Part shown: in pieces, positions 53,075 to 63,216 of the stretch
Layout of the letters: the number at the start of each line of letters is the position of its first letter
Numbering within the stretch: position 1 is the first letter of the stretch
Assembly: GCF_005144475.1 (NCBI RefSeq)
Contig: NZ_SWJZ01000025.1
Coordinates: 1 to 64,000 of the forward strand
Source of the DNA: Rhodobacter capsulatus
Lineage (GTDB): Bacteria; Pseudomonadota; Alphaproteobacteria; Rhodobacterales; Rhodobacteraceae
Length of the DNA: 64,000 bases
Direction of reading: 5' to 3'
Translations under genes and position numbers: made by a program
Notes under the pieces: generated by a model
The model's input: only the letters and a program-made list of their open reading frames with translations
What the model was told of the DNA's origin: nothing
Databases searched by the model: none

Positions 53075-54379
53075 CTATTTCATTCGCATCTTCGTCGGGT
53101 TGAAGACGATCTCGATCTGCTGCCACCAGCCGAATTTCTCGCTCGGCAGCGGGAAGCCATCCGAGCCGCAGCGCACGATCGCCCGCCGCGCGGCTTCAAA
53201 GGCCTGCCGCGCCGCCGCATCCGAGCCGCCCGTGGCATCGACCATCTTGATCGAGCTGACCACCGGCTTGCCGTTTTCCTGCATGTCGACCCGCACCGTG
53301 ACCGTGGTCCGCAGCGCCTCCGACGACAGCGCGCCAACGTTCCAGCAGGCCTTCACATCGACGATCAGCGCCTCTTTCTCGCCCGCCGTCACCGGGGGAC
53401 CGTTCTTCGCGATGCCAAGCCCGCCGGTGCCGGTGTCGGCGCCGCTGTCGCTTTCCGCGCCCATCGCCTCGGCCAAAGCATCGGCCACCGCATCCGCACC
53501 GGCAGGCTTCGACGACGCGGGCTTGGCCGGTTTCGCGGGCTTGTCGGACTTCGGCTTCGCCGGCTTGTCGGCCGGTTTGTCCGCGGCTTTGTCCGCAGGC
53601 TTCTCGGCCGGCTTGTCGGCCGGTTCCTCCGCGGCCTCGGCGGTCTCGGTCTTTTCAGGCGGCTTCACCGCGGGCTTGGCCGGTTTCTTCGGCGGCCGCG
53701 GCGAGGATTTCGGCGCAGAGGTCGTCTCCTGCTCGACCGGCTTCGCCTCCTCGGGCACGATCTCGGTCGCGGCCTCGGGCGGCGCAGCCTGTTCCTTCGG
53801 CTTTTCGGCCGGTTTCTCGGGCTCCGGCTGTTCCTCGGGCTTGGTTTCCGGCTCGGCCGTCTCCGACACTTTCACCTCGGGCGCAGGCGCCTCGGCGGGT
53901 TTCGGCGCCACGCGCTGCGCCGGTTTCCGCTGCGGCCGCGGCGAGAAATCGGGCGCTTCGGTGTCTTGCGGTTCCTCGACCGGCGGCATCATCGAGGGCG
54001 GCACCTCGGTCACCTCGGCGGGCGGCGTCGGCGGCACCACCTCGGACATGTCCGGCGGCGGCTCGGGCTTCGGTTCGGGCGGCGGCGGTTGCTCGGGCTC
54101 GGCCTCGGGGGTCGGCGCCGCTTCGGCCGGAGGCTCCTCGGGGGCGGGCTCGGCCGCCGGTTCCTCAGGTTGCGCGGGGGCCGCCCCGCCCGCCTTCGGC
54201 GCGGCCGCCTGCATCGCGGCGAATTCAGCCTCGGAGATCATCCCGGCCGGTTTGATTTCGACAGGCTCGTTCGGCTCGGGCTTGAACCATGCCGTGCCGA
54301 TGATCGCCCAGAGGATCACCGCGATATGCAGTGCCGCCGAGACGCCCGTGCCGATCCGTTCCGCCCGATCCATGCGCAT
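53075..54379 (-). CDS. tolA: Cell envelope protein TolA
   Basis: A 434-residue inner-membrane protein. One helix lies at about 14-32 (SAALHIAVILWAIIGTAWF). A long Pro/Glu/Lys/Ala-rich region at about 55-335 spans the periplasm (EPKPEPPPDMSEVVPPTPP; ADKAADKPADKPAKPKSDKP). A C-terminal globular TolA/TonB-like domain follows (ACWNVGALSSEALRTTVTVR). It links TolQR to Pal/TolB. The linker is Pro-rich rather than the Ala/Lys helix of enteric TolA. The start at 54379 is preceded by TGAGGCG. Confidence 0.93.
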   Translation of the reverse strand: MRMDRAERIGTGVSAALHIAVILWAIIGTAWFKPEPNEPVEIKPAGMISEAEFAAMQAAAPKAGGAAPAQPEEPAAEPAPEEPPAEAAPTPEAEPEQPPPPEPKPEPPPDMSEVVPPTPPAEVTEVPPSMMPPVEEPQDTEAPDFSPRPQRKPAQRVAPKPAEAPAPEVKVSETAEPETKPEEQPEPEKPAEKPKEQAAPPEAATEIVPEEAKPVEQETTSAPKSSPRPPKKPAKPAVKPPEKTETAEAAEEPADKPAEKPADKAADKPADKPAKPKSDKPAKPAKPASSKPAGADAVADALAEAMGAESDSGADTGTGGLGIAKNGPPVTAGEKEALIVDVKACWNVGALSSEALRTTVTVRVDMQENGKPVVSSIKMVDATGGSDAAARQAFEAARRAIVRCGSDGFPLPSEKFGWWQQIEIVFNPTKMRMK

Positions 54380-54387
54380 GGCGCGCC

Positions 54388-54894
54388 TCAGTTCCCTGTG
54401 TTGGCCGCCGGGCCCGGCTGTGCCGTGGCGCCGGTCAGCGTCGGCCCGCCCGGGTCGGTCACGAGGATGATGTTGGCAAAGCCCCCGGCGTTCAGCGCGC
54501 CCATGACTTCAACCACACGCGAATAGGGAATGCCGCCATCGGCGCGCAGGAAGACCTTGTCGCTTTCGCGCTCGGCCGAAACCGCGCGCAGCCGGTTCAC
54601 CAGATCTTCCTCGGGGACGGGTTCGTTCATCAGCGAGATCGTGCCATCCAGCTGCAGCGAGATCGCCAGCGGCTCTTCCTGTTCCGTCGGCACCGCCTTG
54701 GCGGCGGTCTTCGGCAGTTCGAGCGGCACACCCACGGTCATCATCGGCGCCGCGACCATGAAGATGATCAGCAGCACCAGCATCACGTCGACCATCGGCG
54801 TGACGTTGATTTCGGCCATGACGGCATGTTTGCCCTTGCCGCCGCGGCGGCGTCGGCTGCCGCCTCCGCCCTTTTTCATCACCCCCGCGCCCAT
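54388..54894 (-). CDS. tolR: Tol-Pal system protein TolR (ExbD family)
   Basis: A 168-residue protein with a basic N-terminus (KKGGGGSRRRRGGKGK). The membrane helix TPMVDVMLVLLIIFMVAAP carries the key aspartate. A periplasmic domain follows (DKVFLRADGGIPYSRVVEVM), then a Pro/Thr tail. It forms the proton channel with TolQ. The start lies 3 bases after the tolQ stop. Confidence 0.96.
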   Translation of the reverse strand: MGAGVMKKGGGGSRRRRGGKGKHAVMAEINVTPMVDVMLVLLIIFMVAAPMMTVGVPLELPKTAAKAVPTEQEEPLAISLQLDGTISLMNEPVPEEDLVNRLRAVSAERESDKVFLRADGGIPYSRVVEVMGALNAGGFANIILVTDPGGPTLTGATAQPGPAANTGN

Positions 54895-54897
54895 CGC

Positions 54898-55602
54898 TTA
54901 CGCGTCCAGCTGGCGCGAAAGGATGGTCGAGAATTCGTCGGCGAAGGCCTCGTAGCCCGAGGTGATCTTGTCGGCGTCGGACGACAGCTTGTTATAGGCG
55001 ATGACCGCCGGGATCGCGGCGACAAGGCCGATCGCCGTGGCGACAAGCGCTTCGGAGATCCCCGGCGCGACGACGGCGAGCGAGGTGTTTTGCGAAATCG
55101 CGATTTCCTCGAAGGCGACCTTGATCCCCCAGACCGTGCCGAACAGCCCGACGAAGGGCGCGGTCGAGCCGACGGTGGCGAGGAAGGACAGGCCGGAGTT
55201 CAGCGCCTCGCCCTCCTTGGCGATCGCCACATCCATCGAGCGTTCGATCCGGGCCTGCGCCCCGGTGATCAGCTCGCCGTCATGGCGGTGGCTGCGGCGC
55301 CATTCCAGCATGCCCGCGGCAAAGATGCGCTGCGAGGCGCCATCCGGGGCCGGTCCGATCTGGTCGAAAAGTTCGTCAAGCGGCTCGCCCGACCAGAAGG
55401 CGCGGTCGAAGGCATCGGCCTCGGCGCGGGCGGCCCGGAACGAGACATACTTGCGGATCATGATCGACCAAGACCAGAAACTGGCCAGGGTAAGCATGAT
55501 CATCACAAGTTTCACGGTCAACGAGGCGCGCACGAAAAGCGCAAGCAAGGAGAAATCCATCTCCGGCGCCGCTGCCGCCATGGCAAGGGTTTGCTGGTCC
55601 AT
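54898..55602 (-). CDS. tolQ: Tol-Pal system protein TolQ (ExbB family)
   Basis: A 234-residue inner-membrane protein with three helices (VKLVMIMLTLASFWSWSIMI; VGSTAPFVGLFGTVWGIKVA; EALVATAIGLVAAIPAVIAY). It is the stator partner of TolR that uses the proton motive force. The start MDQQTLAMAAAAPEM is preceded by GAGCAGTGACC. The 124-base gap to ybgC (55603-55726) is AT-rich at its centre and may hold a promoter. Confidence 0.96.
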   Translation of the reverse strand: MDQQTLAMAAAAPEMDFSLLALFVRASLTVKLVMIMLTLASFWSWSIMIRKYVSFRAARAEADAFDRAFWSGEPLDELFDQIGPAPDGASQRIFAAGMLEWRRSHRHDGELITGAQARIERSMDVAIAKEGEALNSGLSFLATVGSTAPFVGLFGTVWGIKVAFEEIAISQNTSLAVVAPGISEALVATAIGLVAAIPAVIAYNKLSSDADKITSGYEAFADEFSTILSRQLDA

Positions 55603-55726
55603 TGGTCACTGCTCTCATACGGGGCCTGTTTCTCGGGCCTCTTAGCAGTGATTCTACCGGATATTGAGGGGTAAAGCCATAACAACTGCGTCATTGTTGT
55701 GGCCTGATTGCTGCCTTGCAGCGAAA

Positions 55727-56128
55727 TCAGTGCAGTTTTGGCGCGATCTTCGCCCGAATTTCAGCCGGAAGCCGCCCCGCAGCGCCGGTTTCGGTCAGAC
55801 AGACGAGCGTGACCGTCGCGGTAAAAAGCTTGTCATTGCCCCGCCAGACCGCCTGATCCAGCACGATCCGCGCCCCGGTTTCGGCAATCAGACCCGTCGT
55901 GACCCGCAATTCGTCATCGTATTTCGCCGGTTTCAGATAATCCGCCTCGACCCGGCGCACGGCAAAGACCAGCCCGTGATCGCGTTTCAGCGCCCCCTGA
56001 TCGACGCCAAGGCCGCGCACCCATTCGCTGCGGCCGCGCTCGATGAATTTCAGATAATTGGCGTAATAGACGATGCCCGCCAGATCGGTGTCTTCGTAAT
56101 AGACCCGCAGGGTGAAATCGTGGCTCAT
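55727..56128 (-). CDS. ybgC: Tol-Pal associated acyl-CoA thioesterase YbgC
   Basis: A 133-residue hot-dog fold thioesterase. The signature VYYEDTDLAGIVYYANYLKF holds the catalytic aspartate and is followed by FIERGRSEWVRGLGVDQGAL. It hydrolyses acyl-CoA or acyl-ACP thioesters and is usually first in the Tol-Pal operon. Here its ATG overlaps the stop of an unknown upstream gene by 4 bases. Confidence 0.94.
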   Translation of the reverse strand: MSHDFTLRVYYEDTDLAGIVYYANYLKFIERGRSEWVRGLGVDQGALKRDHGLVFAVRRVEADYLKPAKYDDELRVTTGLIAETGARIVLDQAVWRGNDKLFTATVTLVCLTETGAAGRLPAEIRAKIAPKLH

Positions 56129-56772
56129 GCCGCCCCCCCAAGGCCGATCCGCGCCGCCAGCCGCAGCGCATGGCTTTTGTCCGTCGCGCAGGCGGGCAGC
56201 ACCGGATCATAGGCGGCGCGGATCACCGCCGCGATCTCCGGGCGGATCACCGCCACGCCGCGCGCCTCGGCCAGCGGCGGATGGGTGGCAAAGGCCCGCT
56301 CGCCCCAGGTCAGGATCATCTGCACCGCCTGATTGAGCGCGATGGTTTCGGCCGGAACCTCATCGAGCGCCGCATCCATGCGGATGAAGGAAAAACAGGC
56401 GCGGATGGCCCCCGCCTCGTCAAAGCGGAAGGTGCGGAACTGGTTCGCCCCGGCATCATCGAGCCGCGCGACGATGTCGGACAGCCCGTCGATCATCTGA
56501 TCCAGGTTCGGCACTTCCAGCAATTCCTGCCAGTCGCGAAAGAAGAAGATCATCAGATTGGCGCCGATCTCGGCATCGGTCTCGGCCATCTTCGCCTTGG
56601 CGAGCACCACCACCGCCTCGGTCGCGCCCTTGACGATGGCGAGCGTCGCCGCATCGACGCCAAAGACCACCGGCACGATCGGCCGCCCCCAGCGCGCAAA
56701 GCGGTAGCCCGCGGCCCCGGTGAACAGCGCCGCGATCTCCTCGGCGCTTGGCATCGTGCTTGTGTCACTCAT
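56125..56772 (-). CDS. Conserved hypothetical protein coupled to ybgC
   Basis: I do not recognise this 215-residue soluble protein. It begins MSDTSTMPSAEEIAALFTGA. No signal peptide or membrane helix is clear. Notable segments are RFARWGRPIVPVVFGVDAAT, NLMIFFFRDWQELLEVPNLD and FRFDEAGAIRACFSFIRMDA. The ATG at 56770-56772 is taken; MGVEMSD from 56784 is an alternative. It overlaps ybgC by ATGA, so it is translated with the Tol-Pal operon and may be a regulator or adaptor of it. Confidence 0.78.
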   Translation of the reverse strand: MSDTSTMPSAEEIAALFTGAAGYRFARWGRPIVPVVFGVDAATLAIVKGATEAVVVLAKAKMAETDAEIGANLMIFFFRDWQELLEVPNLDQMIDGLSDIVARLDDAGANQFRTFRFDEAGAIRACFSFIRMDAALDEVPAETIALNQAVQMILTWGERAFATHPPLAEARGVAVIRPEIAAVIRAAYDPVLPACATDKSHALRLAARIGLGGAA

Positions 56773-56828
56773 CTCCACCCCCATTCGCTGCGCGGCAGCG
56801 TAACCATCGCCGCGGGGCTTGCCAAGGC

Positions 56829-58301
56829 TCAGACCGACAGGGTCGCCGCCACCGCCCGCTGCCACCGGGCCAGTTTCCGCGCCCGGTCCGTCTCGGCCAT
56901 CGCCGGGGTGAAGCGGCGGTCGAGCGCCCAGTTCCGGGCGAACTCCGCGGGCGGCGGGCAGAGGCCTGCCCCCAGCCCGGCCAGATAGGCGGCGCCAAGC
57001 GCCGTCGTTTCGGTGATCACCGGGCGATCGACCGGGGCGCCCAGAATGTCGGCCAGAAACTGCATCGTCCAGTCGCTCGCCGCCATGCCGCCATCGACGC
57101 GCAGCACGTTTTGCCCCGCCGCGCCCCAATCGGCCCGCATCGCCGCGAGCAGGTCGCGCGTCTGCAGCCCGACGCTTTCCAGCGCCGCGCGGGCAAATTC
57201 CGCAGGCCCCGTGTTGCGGGTCAGCCCGTAAATGGCACCGCGGCAGTCGGGGTTCCAATAGGGCGCCCCCAGCCCGGTAAAGGCGGGCACGATCACCAGA
57301 TCCTGCGCCGGATCGGCGGTCTCGGCCAGATTTTGCGTCTCGGCCGCCCGGGAAATCAGGCCCAGCCCGTCGCGCAGCCATTGCACCACCGCCCCGGCCA
57401 TGAAGATCGAGCCTTCGAGCGCATAGGTCGTCTCGCCGTTCAGCCGATAGGCGATGGTGGTCAGAAGCCGGTTTTGCGACACCACCAGCGTCGTCCCGGT
57501 GTTCAAAAGCGCAAAGCAGCCGGTGCCATAGGTCGATTTCAGCATCCCGGGGGCGAAACAGGCCTGCCCCACCGTCGCCGCCTGCTGATCGCCCGCCACC
57601 CCGGTGATCGGGATCGCGGCGCCAAACAGCGCCGGATCGGTCACCCCGAAATCATCGGCGCAATCCTTGACCTCGGGCAAAAGCGCCATCGGCACGCCCA
57701 GAAGCGCGCAGATTTCCGCGTCCCATTCATTGCGGCCGATGTCGTAAAGCAGCGTCCGCGCGGCGTTCGTCGCATCGGTCGCATGCACCCGGCCGCCGGT
57801 CAGCCGCCAGATCAGGAAACTGTCGATGGTGCCAAAGGCCAGCTCGCCGCGCGCGGCCCGGTCCCGCGCACCGGGGATCGTGTCGAGCAGCCATTTCACC
57901 TTGCTGCCCGAGAAATACGGGTCGAGCAGCAGGCCGGTTTTCGCCGTCATCCTCGCCTCGTGGCCCTCGGATTTCAGGCGCGCGCAGATCTCGGCGGTGC
58001 GCCGATCCTGCCAGACGATCGCATTGTGAAGCGGCACGCCGGTCGCACGGTCCCAGATCAGCGTCGTCTCGCGCTGGTTGGTCAGGCCCAGCGCGGCGAC
58101 CGGACCGGCCTGCGCCAGCGCCTCGCGGATGGTGGACAGCACCGTCGCCCAGATCGCCTCGGGGTCATGTTCGACCCAGCCGGGCGCCGGAAAGATCTGC
58201 GGAAATTCGCGGCTTGCCGTGGCCACGGGGCGCAGAGCGGCGTCAAAGACAATCGCCCGGGTCGAGGTCGTGCCCTGATCGAGCGCCAGAATCCGTGTCA
58301 T
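56829..58301 (-). CDS. glpK: Glycerol kinase
   Basis: A 490-residue FGGY kinase that makes sn-glycerol 3-phosphate. It begins [20 protein letters not shown]. Further motifs are [33 protein letters not shown] and [20 protein letters not shown]. The start at 58299-58301 overlaps the glpD stop (ATGA). No glpF or glpR homologue is in the window. Confidence 0.96.
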   Translation of the reverse strand: MTRILALDQGTTSTRAIVFDAALRPVATASREFPQIFPAPGWVEHDPEAIWATVLSTIREALAQAGPVAALGLTNQRETTLIWDRATGVPLHNAIVWQDRRTAEICARLKSEGHEARMTAKTGLLLDPYFSGSKVKWLLDTIPGARDRAARGELAFGTIDSFLIWRLTGGRVHATDATNAARTLLYDIGRNEWDAEICALLGVPMALLPEVKDCADDFGVTDPALFGAAIPITGVAGDQQAATVGQACFAPGMLKSTYGTGCFALLNTGTTLVVSQNRLLTTIAYRLNGETTYALEGSIFMAGAVVQWLRDGLGLISRAAETQNLAETADPAQDLVIVPAFTGLGAPYWNPDCRGAIYGLTRNTGPAEFARAALESVGLQTRDLLAAMRADWGAAGQNVLRVDGGMAASDWTMQFLADILGAPVDRPVITETTALGAAYLAGLGAGLCPPPAEFARNWALDRRFTPAMAETDRARKLARWQRAVAATLSV

Positions 58302-59863
58302 CGCGCCCCCCGGTCCCGCATGAACCGGTCGAGCACCGCGATCTGATCGGCGCTCAGCCGCAGGCCCAGTTTCGTGCGCCGCCAGACCACATCCTCGGCC
58401 CGGCGCGCCCATTCGCGGTCCATCAGCCAGATCACCTCGGCCTCGGAGAGCCCGGCGCCGAAATCGCGGCCCAGATCGGCGCGGGTCTTCGCCTCGCCGA
58501 GGATCGCGAAAGCCTCGGTGCCATAGGCCCGCGCCATCCGCCCCGCCCCCGCCTGCCCCAGAAAGGCATAGCGCACCCGCAACCGCTCGATCAGCGCCTT
58601 GACGCCGGTCTGGAAGAAATCGCCGCCGGGCAGCGGCACGCGGGCGGTCCAGTCCGGGCCAAGGCCGGGGAAATGCGGCGCCAGTTTCGCCAAAGTCGCC
58701 TCGGCCAGACGGCGATAGGTGGTGATCTTGCCGCCGAAGACATTGAGCAGCACCGGCCCCCCGGCCTGCAGATCCAGCACATAATCGCGCGAGGCCGCGG
58801 TGGCGGAACTGGCGCCGTCGTCATAAAGCGGCCGCACCCCGGCATAGGACCAGACGACATCCCGGGCGGTGACGGGCTTCGCCAGATATTGCGAGACGAA
58901 GGCCAGAAGATAATCGCGCTCGGCCTCGGAACAGGTTGCGGCTTCGGGGGCGGCGTCATGCGCGGCCTCGGTGGTGCCGATCAGCGAAAAATCCTGCTCG
59001 TAAGGAATGATGAAGACGATCCGCCCGTCCGCGCCCTGCAAGAACAGCGCCCGCGGATCGTCATGCAGCCTGCGCGTCACGATATGGCTGCCGCGCACCA
59101 GCCGCACCTGCGCGGGCGATTGCGGCGCGTCGATCAGGCCCAGCACCTGCCCGACCCAGGGCCCGGCGGCATTCACCAGACCCCGGGCGTGATGCACCGC
59201 CTTGCCCGCGGCCCCCTCGGTCTCGATGCGCCACAGATCGCCCTGCCGTTGCGCGCCGATGACCTTGGTGCCCACCAGCACCTTGGCCCCGCGCGCCGCG
59301 GCATCGCGGGCGTTCAGCACCACAAGCCGCGCATCCTCGACCCAGACGTCGGAATATTCCCAGGCCAGCGCCATCCCGGGCTTCAGCACCCGGCCGATCT
59401 TGTCCCGCGTCAGATCCAGCCTGCGCGTTCCGGGAAGGATCTTGCGCCCGCCCATGTTGTCGTAAAGGAAAAGCCCCAGCCGCAAGAGCCAGGCGGGCCG
59501 CCGCCCCTTCATCCAGGGAAAGACCAGGTTCAACAGCCGGCTGGTCGGCGTCGTCGTGTCGAACCGGATCCCCGCATGGACCGGCAGCACGAAGCGCAAC
59601 GGCCAGGAAATATGCGGCATGGCGACCAGCAGCGTCTCGCGTTCCTCCAGCGCCTCGCGCACCAGACGGAACTCGAAGAACTCCAGATAGCGCAGCCCGC
59701 CGTGAAACAGCTTGGTCGAGGCCGAGGACGTGCCCTGCGCCAGATCCCCCTGTTCGGCCAGGGTCACCGAAAGCCCCCGCCCCGCCGCGTCGCGGGCGAT
59801 GCCGCAGCCGTTCACCCCCCCGCCGATGATGAAAAGATCGACGACCCCGGGTTGATCGCTCAC
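58298..59863 (-). CDS. glpD: Aerobic glycerol-3-phosphate dehydrogenase
   Basis: A 521-residue FAD enzyme that oxidises sn-glycerol 3-phosphate to dihydroxyacetone phosphate and passes electrons to quinone. The FAD motif is [20 protein letters not shown], and [19 protein letters not shown] is the second signature. [15 protein letters not shown] is a C-terminal FAD contact. The start is GTG at 59861-59863 with AGGAGG upstream. An open frame continues far upstream as antisense of ileS and is not real. Confidence 0.95.
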   Translation of the reverse strand: MSDQPGVVDLFIIGGGVNGCGIARDAAGRGLSVTLAEQGDLAQGTSSASTKLFHGGLRYLEFFEFRLVREALEERETLLVAMPHISWPLRFVLPVHAGIRFDTTTPTSRLLNLVFPWMKGRRPAWLLRLGLFLYDNMGGRKILPGTRRLDLTRDKIGRVLKPGMALAWEYSDVWVEDARLVVLNARDAAARGAKVLVGTKVIGAQRQGDLWRIETEGAAGKAVHHARGLVNAAGPWVGQVLGLIDAPQSPAQVRLVRGSHIVTRRLHDDPRALFLQGADGRIVFIIPYEQDFSLIGTTEAAHDAAPEAATCSEAERDYLLAFVSQYLAKPVTARDVVWSYAGVRPLYDDGASSATAASRDYVLDLQAGGPVLLNVFGGKITTYRRLAEATLAKLAPHFPGLGPDWTARVPLPGGDFFQTGVKALIERLRVRYAFLGQAGAGRMARAYGTEAFAILGEAKTRADLGRDFGAGLSEAEVIWLMDREWARRAEDVVWRRTKLGLRLSADQIAVLDRFMRDRGAR

Positions 59864-60109
59864 GACTGCCTCCTGCGCTTTTGACCCGATGATGGGCTTT
59901 TCCCGCAGTTTGGCAAGCTGTGACGCAGCCGTCGCGGGGCCTTCGCGCTTGCCCGCCCCCCTTGGCCCGCCTATAACGCCGCCATGACCGGGCTTTGCTT
60001 CATACATCGAATTACCGGCCCGGCGCTCTGACGCGTCAGGGTTGCCGGGAGACGTTGCAAAGCCCCGGGCGCATTGCGCCCCTATGTCCGATCCAGCCTG
60101 AATGGACCC

Positions 60110-63010
60110 ATGATGAGCGCCGACACGCCCGAAACTGCCGTCGATTACCGCGACACCGTCTTTCTGCCCGAAACCGACTTTCCGATGCGCGCGAACCTGC
60201 CCGGGCGCGAACCCGACTGGCTGGCCCGCTGGGCGCGGATCGGCGTCTATGACCGCCTGCGCGAAAAGACCGGCCGGGCGCCCTTCGTGCTGCATGACGG
60301 CCCCCCCTATGCGAACGGGCATCTGCACATCGGCCATGCGCTGAACAAGATCCTGAAAGACTTCATCGTGCGGTCGCAACAGATGATGGGCCGCGACGCG
60401 CGCTATGTGCCGGGCTGGGATTGCCACGGCCTGCCGATCGAATGGAAGATCGAGGAACAATACCGCGCCAAGGGCCTGAACAAGGACGACGTGGACACCG
60501 TCTCCTTCCGGCAGGAATGCCGCCGCTTCGCCGAGGGCTGGATCGACATTCAGCGCGAGGAATTCAAGCGTCTGGGCGTCACCGGCAAATGGGAACGCCC
60601 CTATCTGACGATGGATTTCCACGCCGAGGCGGTGATCGCCGAGGAGTTCATGAAGCTGCTGATGAACGGCTCGCTTTATCAGGGCTCGAAGCCGGTGATG
60701 TGGTCGCCGGTCGAAAAGACCGCACTGGCCGAGGCCGAGGTCGAATATCACGACCACACCAGCCATACGATCTGGGTGCGGTTCAAGCCGGTTTCCGGGC
60801 TCGACGGCGCTTCGGTGGTGATCTGGACGACGACGCCCTGGACGATCCCGCAGAACCGCGCCGTGGCTTACGGGCCGGGCATCGCCTACGGGCTTTATCG
60901 CATCGATGCGGCGGCGGAAAACGCCACCGCGGTTGTCGGCGAAACGCTGGTGCTGGCCGATGTGCTGGCGCAGGGCGTGATGACCGCGGCCAAGGTCGAG
61001 GGCTTCACCCGTCTGCGCGATGTTCCGGCCTCGGAATTCGCGGGCGTGATCCTGCGCCACCCCTATGCGGGCATCGAAAACGGCAATGGCGAATGGGATT
61101 TCGACGTGCCGATGCTGCCGGGCGATCACGTCACCGACGACGCCGGGACCGGCTTTGTCCATACCGCCCCCAGCCACGGCGATGACGACTATCAGCTGGG
61201 CCTCAAATTCGGCCTGCCGATGACCTATAACGTCGAGCCGGACGGCACCTACCGGACCTCGCTGCCGGTCTTCGGCGGTCAGGCGATCATCCTGGCCGAT
61301 GGCAAGGAAGGCCCGGCGAATGTCAGCAACATCAAGGCGCTGCACGCGCAAGGCGCGCTCTTGGCCAAGGGCAAGCTGAAGCACTCCTACCCGCATTCCT
61401 GGCGCTCGAAGGCGCCGCTCATCTACCGCAACACGCCGCAATGGTTCGCCGCCATCGACGTGAAGCTGAATGACGGCATGGGCCAATATGGCGACACGAT
61501 CCGGCAACGCGCGCTCACCTCGATCGACCAGCTCGTGCAATGGACCCCGCCCACTGGCCGCAACCGGCTTTACTCGATGATCGAGGCGCGGCCCGACTGG
61601 GTGCTGTCGCGTCAACGCGCCTGGGGAGTGCCGCTCACCTGCTTCACCAAAAAGGGCGCGCAGCCGACCGACCCGGATTTCCTGCTGCGCGACGCCGAAG
61701 TGAACGCCCGCATCTCTGCGGCGTTTGAGGCCGAGGGCGCCGATGTCTGGTATACCGACGGCTTCAAGGAGCGGATGCTGGGCAATATCGTCAACCCCGA
61801 GGATTACAACCAGGTCTTCGACGTGCTGGACGTCTGGTTCGATAGCGGTTCCACCCATGCCTTCGTGCTGCGCGACCGCGACGACGGCACCGCGGACGGC
61901 ATCGCCGATCTGTACCTTGAGGGCACCGACCAGCACCGCGGCTGGTTCCATTCCTCGATGCTGCAGGCCTGCGCCACCAAGGGCCGCGCCCCCTATCGCG
62001 GCGTGCTGACCCACGGCTTCACGCTCGATGAAAAGGGCATGAAGATGTCGAAATCGCTGGGCAATACCGTGGCCCCGGCGGACGTGATCAAGGATTACGG
62101 CGCCGACATCCTGCGGCTTTGGGTGGCGCAATCGGATTACACCGTCGATCTGCGGATCGGGAAAGAGATCCTGAAAGGCACCGCCGACAGCTACCGCCGC
62201 CTGCGCAACACCCTGCGCTTCATGCTCGGTGCACTCTCGGGCTTTGCCGAGGAAGAACGCGTCGCCCCGTCCGAGATGCCGGAGCTGGAACGGTGGGTGC
62301 TGCACCGTCTGGCCGAGCTTGATACCACCGTGCGCACGGGCTATGCGGCTTACGACTTCCAGGGCGTGTTCCAGACGCTTTTCACCTTCTGCACGGTGGA
62401 TCTTTCGGCCTTCTGGTTCGACATCCGCAAGGACGCGCTTTACTGCGACGCCCCCAGCAGCCTGCGCCGCCGCGCCGCGCGCACGGTGATGGACGAGCTC
62501 TTCCAGCGCCTGACGAAATGGTTGGCGCCGATGCTGCCCTTCACCATGGAAGACGTCTGGCTGAGCCGCTTCCCGGGCGAGGCGAATTCGGTCCATCTGG
62601 AGGATTTCACCGCCACCCCGTCCGACTGGCTGAACCCGGATCTGGCGGCGAAATGGGACGGCATCCGCCGTGCGCGGCGCGTGGTGACGGCGGCGCTCGA
62701 GGTGCAACGCACCGCCAAGGTGATCGGCGCCAGCCTTGAAGCCGCCCCGGTGGTGCATGTCGAGGACACCGCGCTGGAAGCCGCGCTGAAATCGGTCGAC
62801 TTCGCCGATATCTGCATCACCTCGGACCTGAGCCTGAGCACCGACCCGGCCCCCGCCGAGGCGTTCCGGCTGCCCGAAGTGCCCGGCATCGCCGTCGTCT
62901 TCGAGGCCGCGGAAGGCGAAAAATGCGAGCGCTGCTGGAAGATCCTGCCCGATGTGGGCCACCACAAGCATCCCTGCACCTGCGCGCGCTGCAATTCGGT
63001 GCTGGGCTGA
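60110..63010 (+). CDS. ileS: Isoleucine--tRNA ligase
   Basis: A 966-residue class I synthetase. The HIGH motif is DGPPYANGHLHIGHALNKIL, the KMSKS motif is LDEKGMKMSKSLGNTVAP, and the editing domain includes VIWTTTPWTIPQNRAVA. The C-terminal zinc finger uses CERCWK and CTCARC. It charges tRNA-Ile and edits valine. Two adjacent ATGs (60110, 60113) could start it. The region 59864-60109 between glpD and ileS holds divergent promoters and no gene. Confidence 0.96.
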   Translation: MMSADTPETAVDYRDTVFLPETDFPMRANLPGREPDWLARWARIGVYDRLREKTGRAPFVLHDGPPYANGHLHIGHALNKILKDFIVRSQQMMGRDARYVPGWDCHGLPIEWKIEEQYRAKGLNKDDVDTVSFRQECRRFAEGWIDIQREEFKRLGVTGKWERPYLTMDFHAEAVIAEEFMKLLMNGSLYQGSKPVMWSPVEKTALAEAEVEYHDHTSHTIWVRFKPVSGLDGASVVIWTTTPWTIPQNRAVAYGPGIAYGLYRIDAAAENATAVVGETLVLADVLAQGVMTAAKVEGFTRLRDVPASEFAGVILRHPYAGIENGNGEWDFDVPMLPGDHVTDDAGTGFVHTAPSHGDDDYQLGLKFGLPMTYNVEPDGTYRTSLPVFGGQAIILADGKEGPANVSNIKALHAQGALLAKGKLKHSYPHSWRSKAPLIYRNTPQWFAAIDVKLNDGMGQYGDTIRQRALTSIDQLVQWTPPTGRNRLYSMIEARPDWVLSRQRAWGVPLTCFTKKGAQPTDPDFLLRDAEVNARISAAFEAEGADVWYTDGFKERMLGNIVNPEDYNQVFDVLDVWFDSGSTHAFVLRDRDDGTADGIADLYLEGTDQHRGWFHSSMLQACATKGRAPYRGVLTHGFTLDEKGMKMSKSLGNTVAPADVIKDYGADILRLWVAQSDYTVDLRIGKEILKGTADSYRRLRNTLRFMLGALSGFAEEERVAPSEMPELERWVLHRLAELDTTVRTGYAAYDFQGVFQTLFTFCTVDLSAFWFDIRKDALYCDAPSSLRRRAARTVMDELFQRLTKWLAPMLPFTMEDVWLSRFPGEANSVHLEDFTATPSDWLNPDLAAKWDGIRRARRVVTAALEVQRTAKVIGASLEAAPVVHVEDTALEAALKSVDFADICITSDLSLSTDPAPAEAFRLPEVPGIAVVFEAAEGEKCERCWKILPDVGHHKHPCTCARCNSVLG

Positions 63011-63022
63011 CCACCACCCGCG

Positions 63023-63043
63023 CCGGGGGCTTCGCGCCCCCGG
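63023..63043 (+). terminator. GC hairpin after ileS
   Basis: CCGGGGGC-TTCGC-GCCCCCGG starts 13 bases after the stop. There is no T-run, so termination may depend on Rho or on the adjacent long inverted repeat. Confidence 0.5.
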
Positions 63044-63050
63044 ACCCCCG

Positions 63051-63115
63051 CGGGATATTTGCACCAAGGTGAAAGCAGACCCCGGGTGCCCTTTCACCTT
63101 GGCGCAAATATCCCG
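63051..63115. repeat. Long inverted repeat formed by two copies of a dispersed element
   Basis: The left arm 63051-63075 and right arm 63091-63115 are complementary over 25 bases with one mismatch, around a 15-base loop. The inner core is GATATTTG...CCAAGGTG. A related single copy lies at 18353-18405. Similar elements are frequent between genes in the Rhodobacteraceae. Confidence 0.85.
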
Positions 63116-63216
63116 GGGGGAGTCCGCTTGCGGACGGGCGGCAGAGCCCCCCCTTGCCCCGCCTGCCATCCCTCGTTACCGATGTGACGATTGCATGACA
63201 GCCGGAGGCCGCGGCG

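Noticed and set aside
51050-54526. 1158-codon plus-strand open frame over pal-tolB-tolA
   Set aside because: Antisense to pal, tolB and tolA. Its low-complexity Gly/Arg-rich tail mirrors the TolA linker.
59864-63169. Very long minus-strand open frame continuous with glpD (over 1000 extra codons)
   Set aside because: It is exactly antisense to ileS, whose motifs are complete. High GC3 removes stops from the opposite frame. Its translation has no domain.
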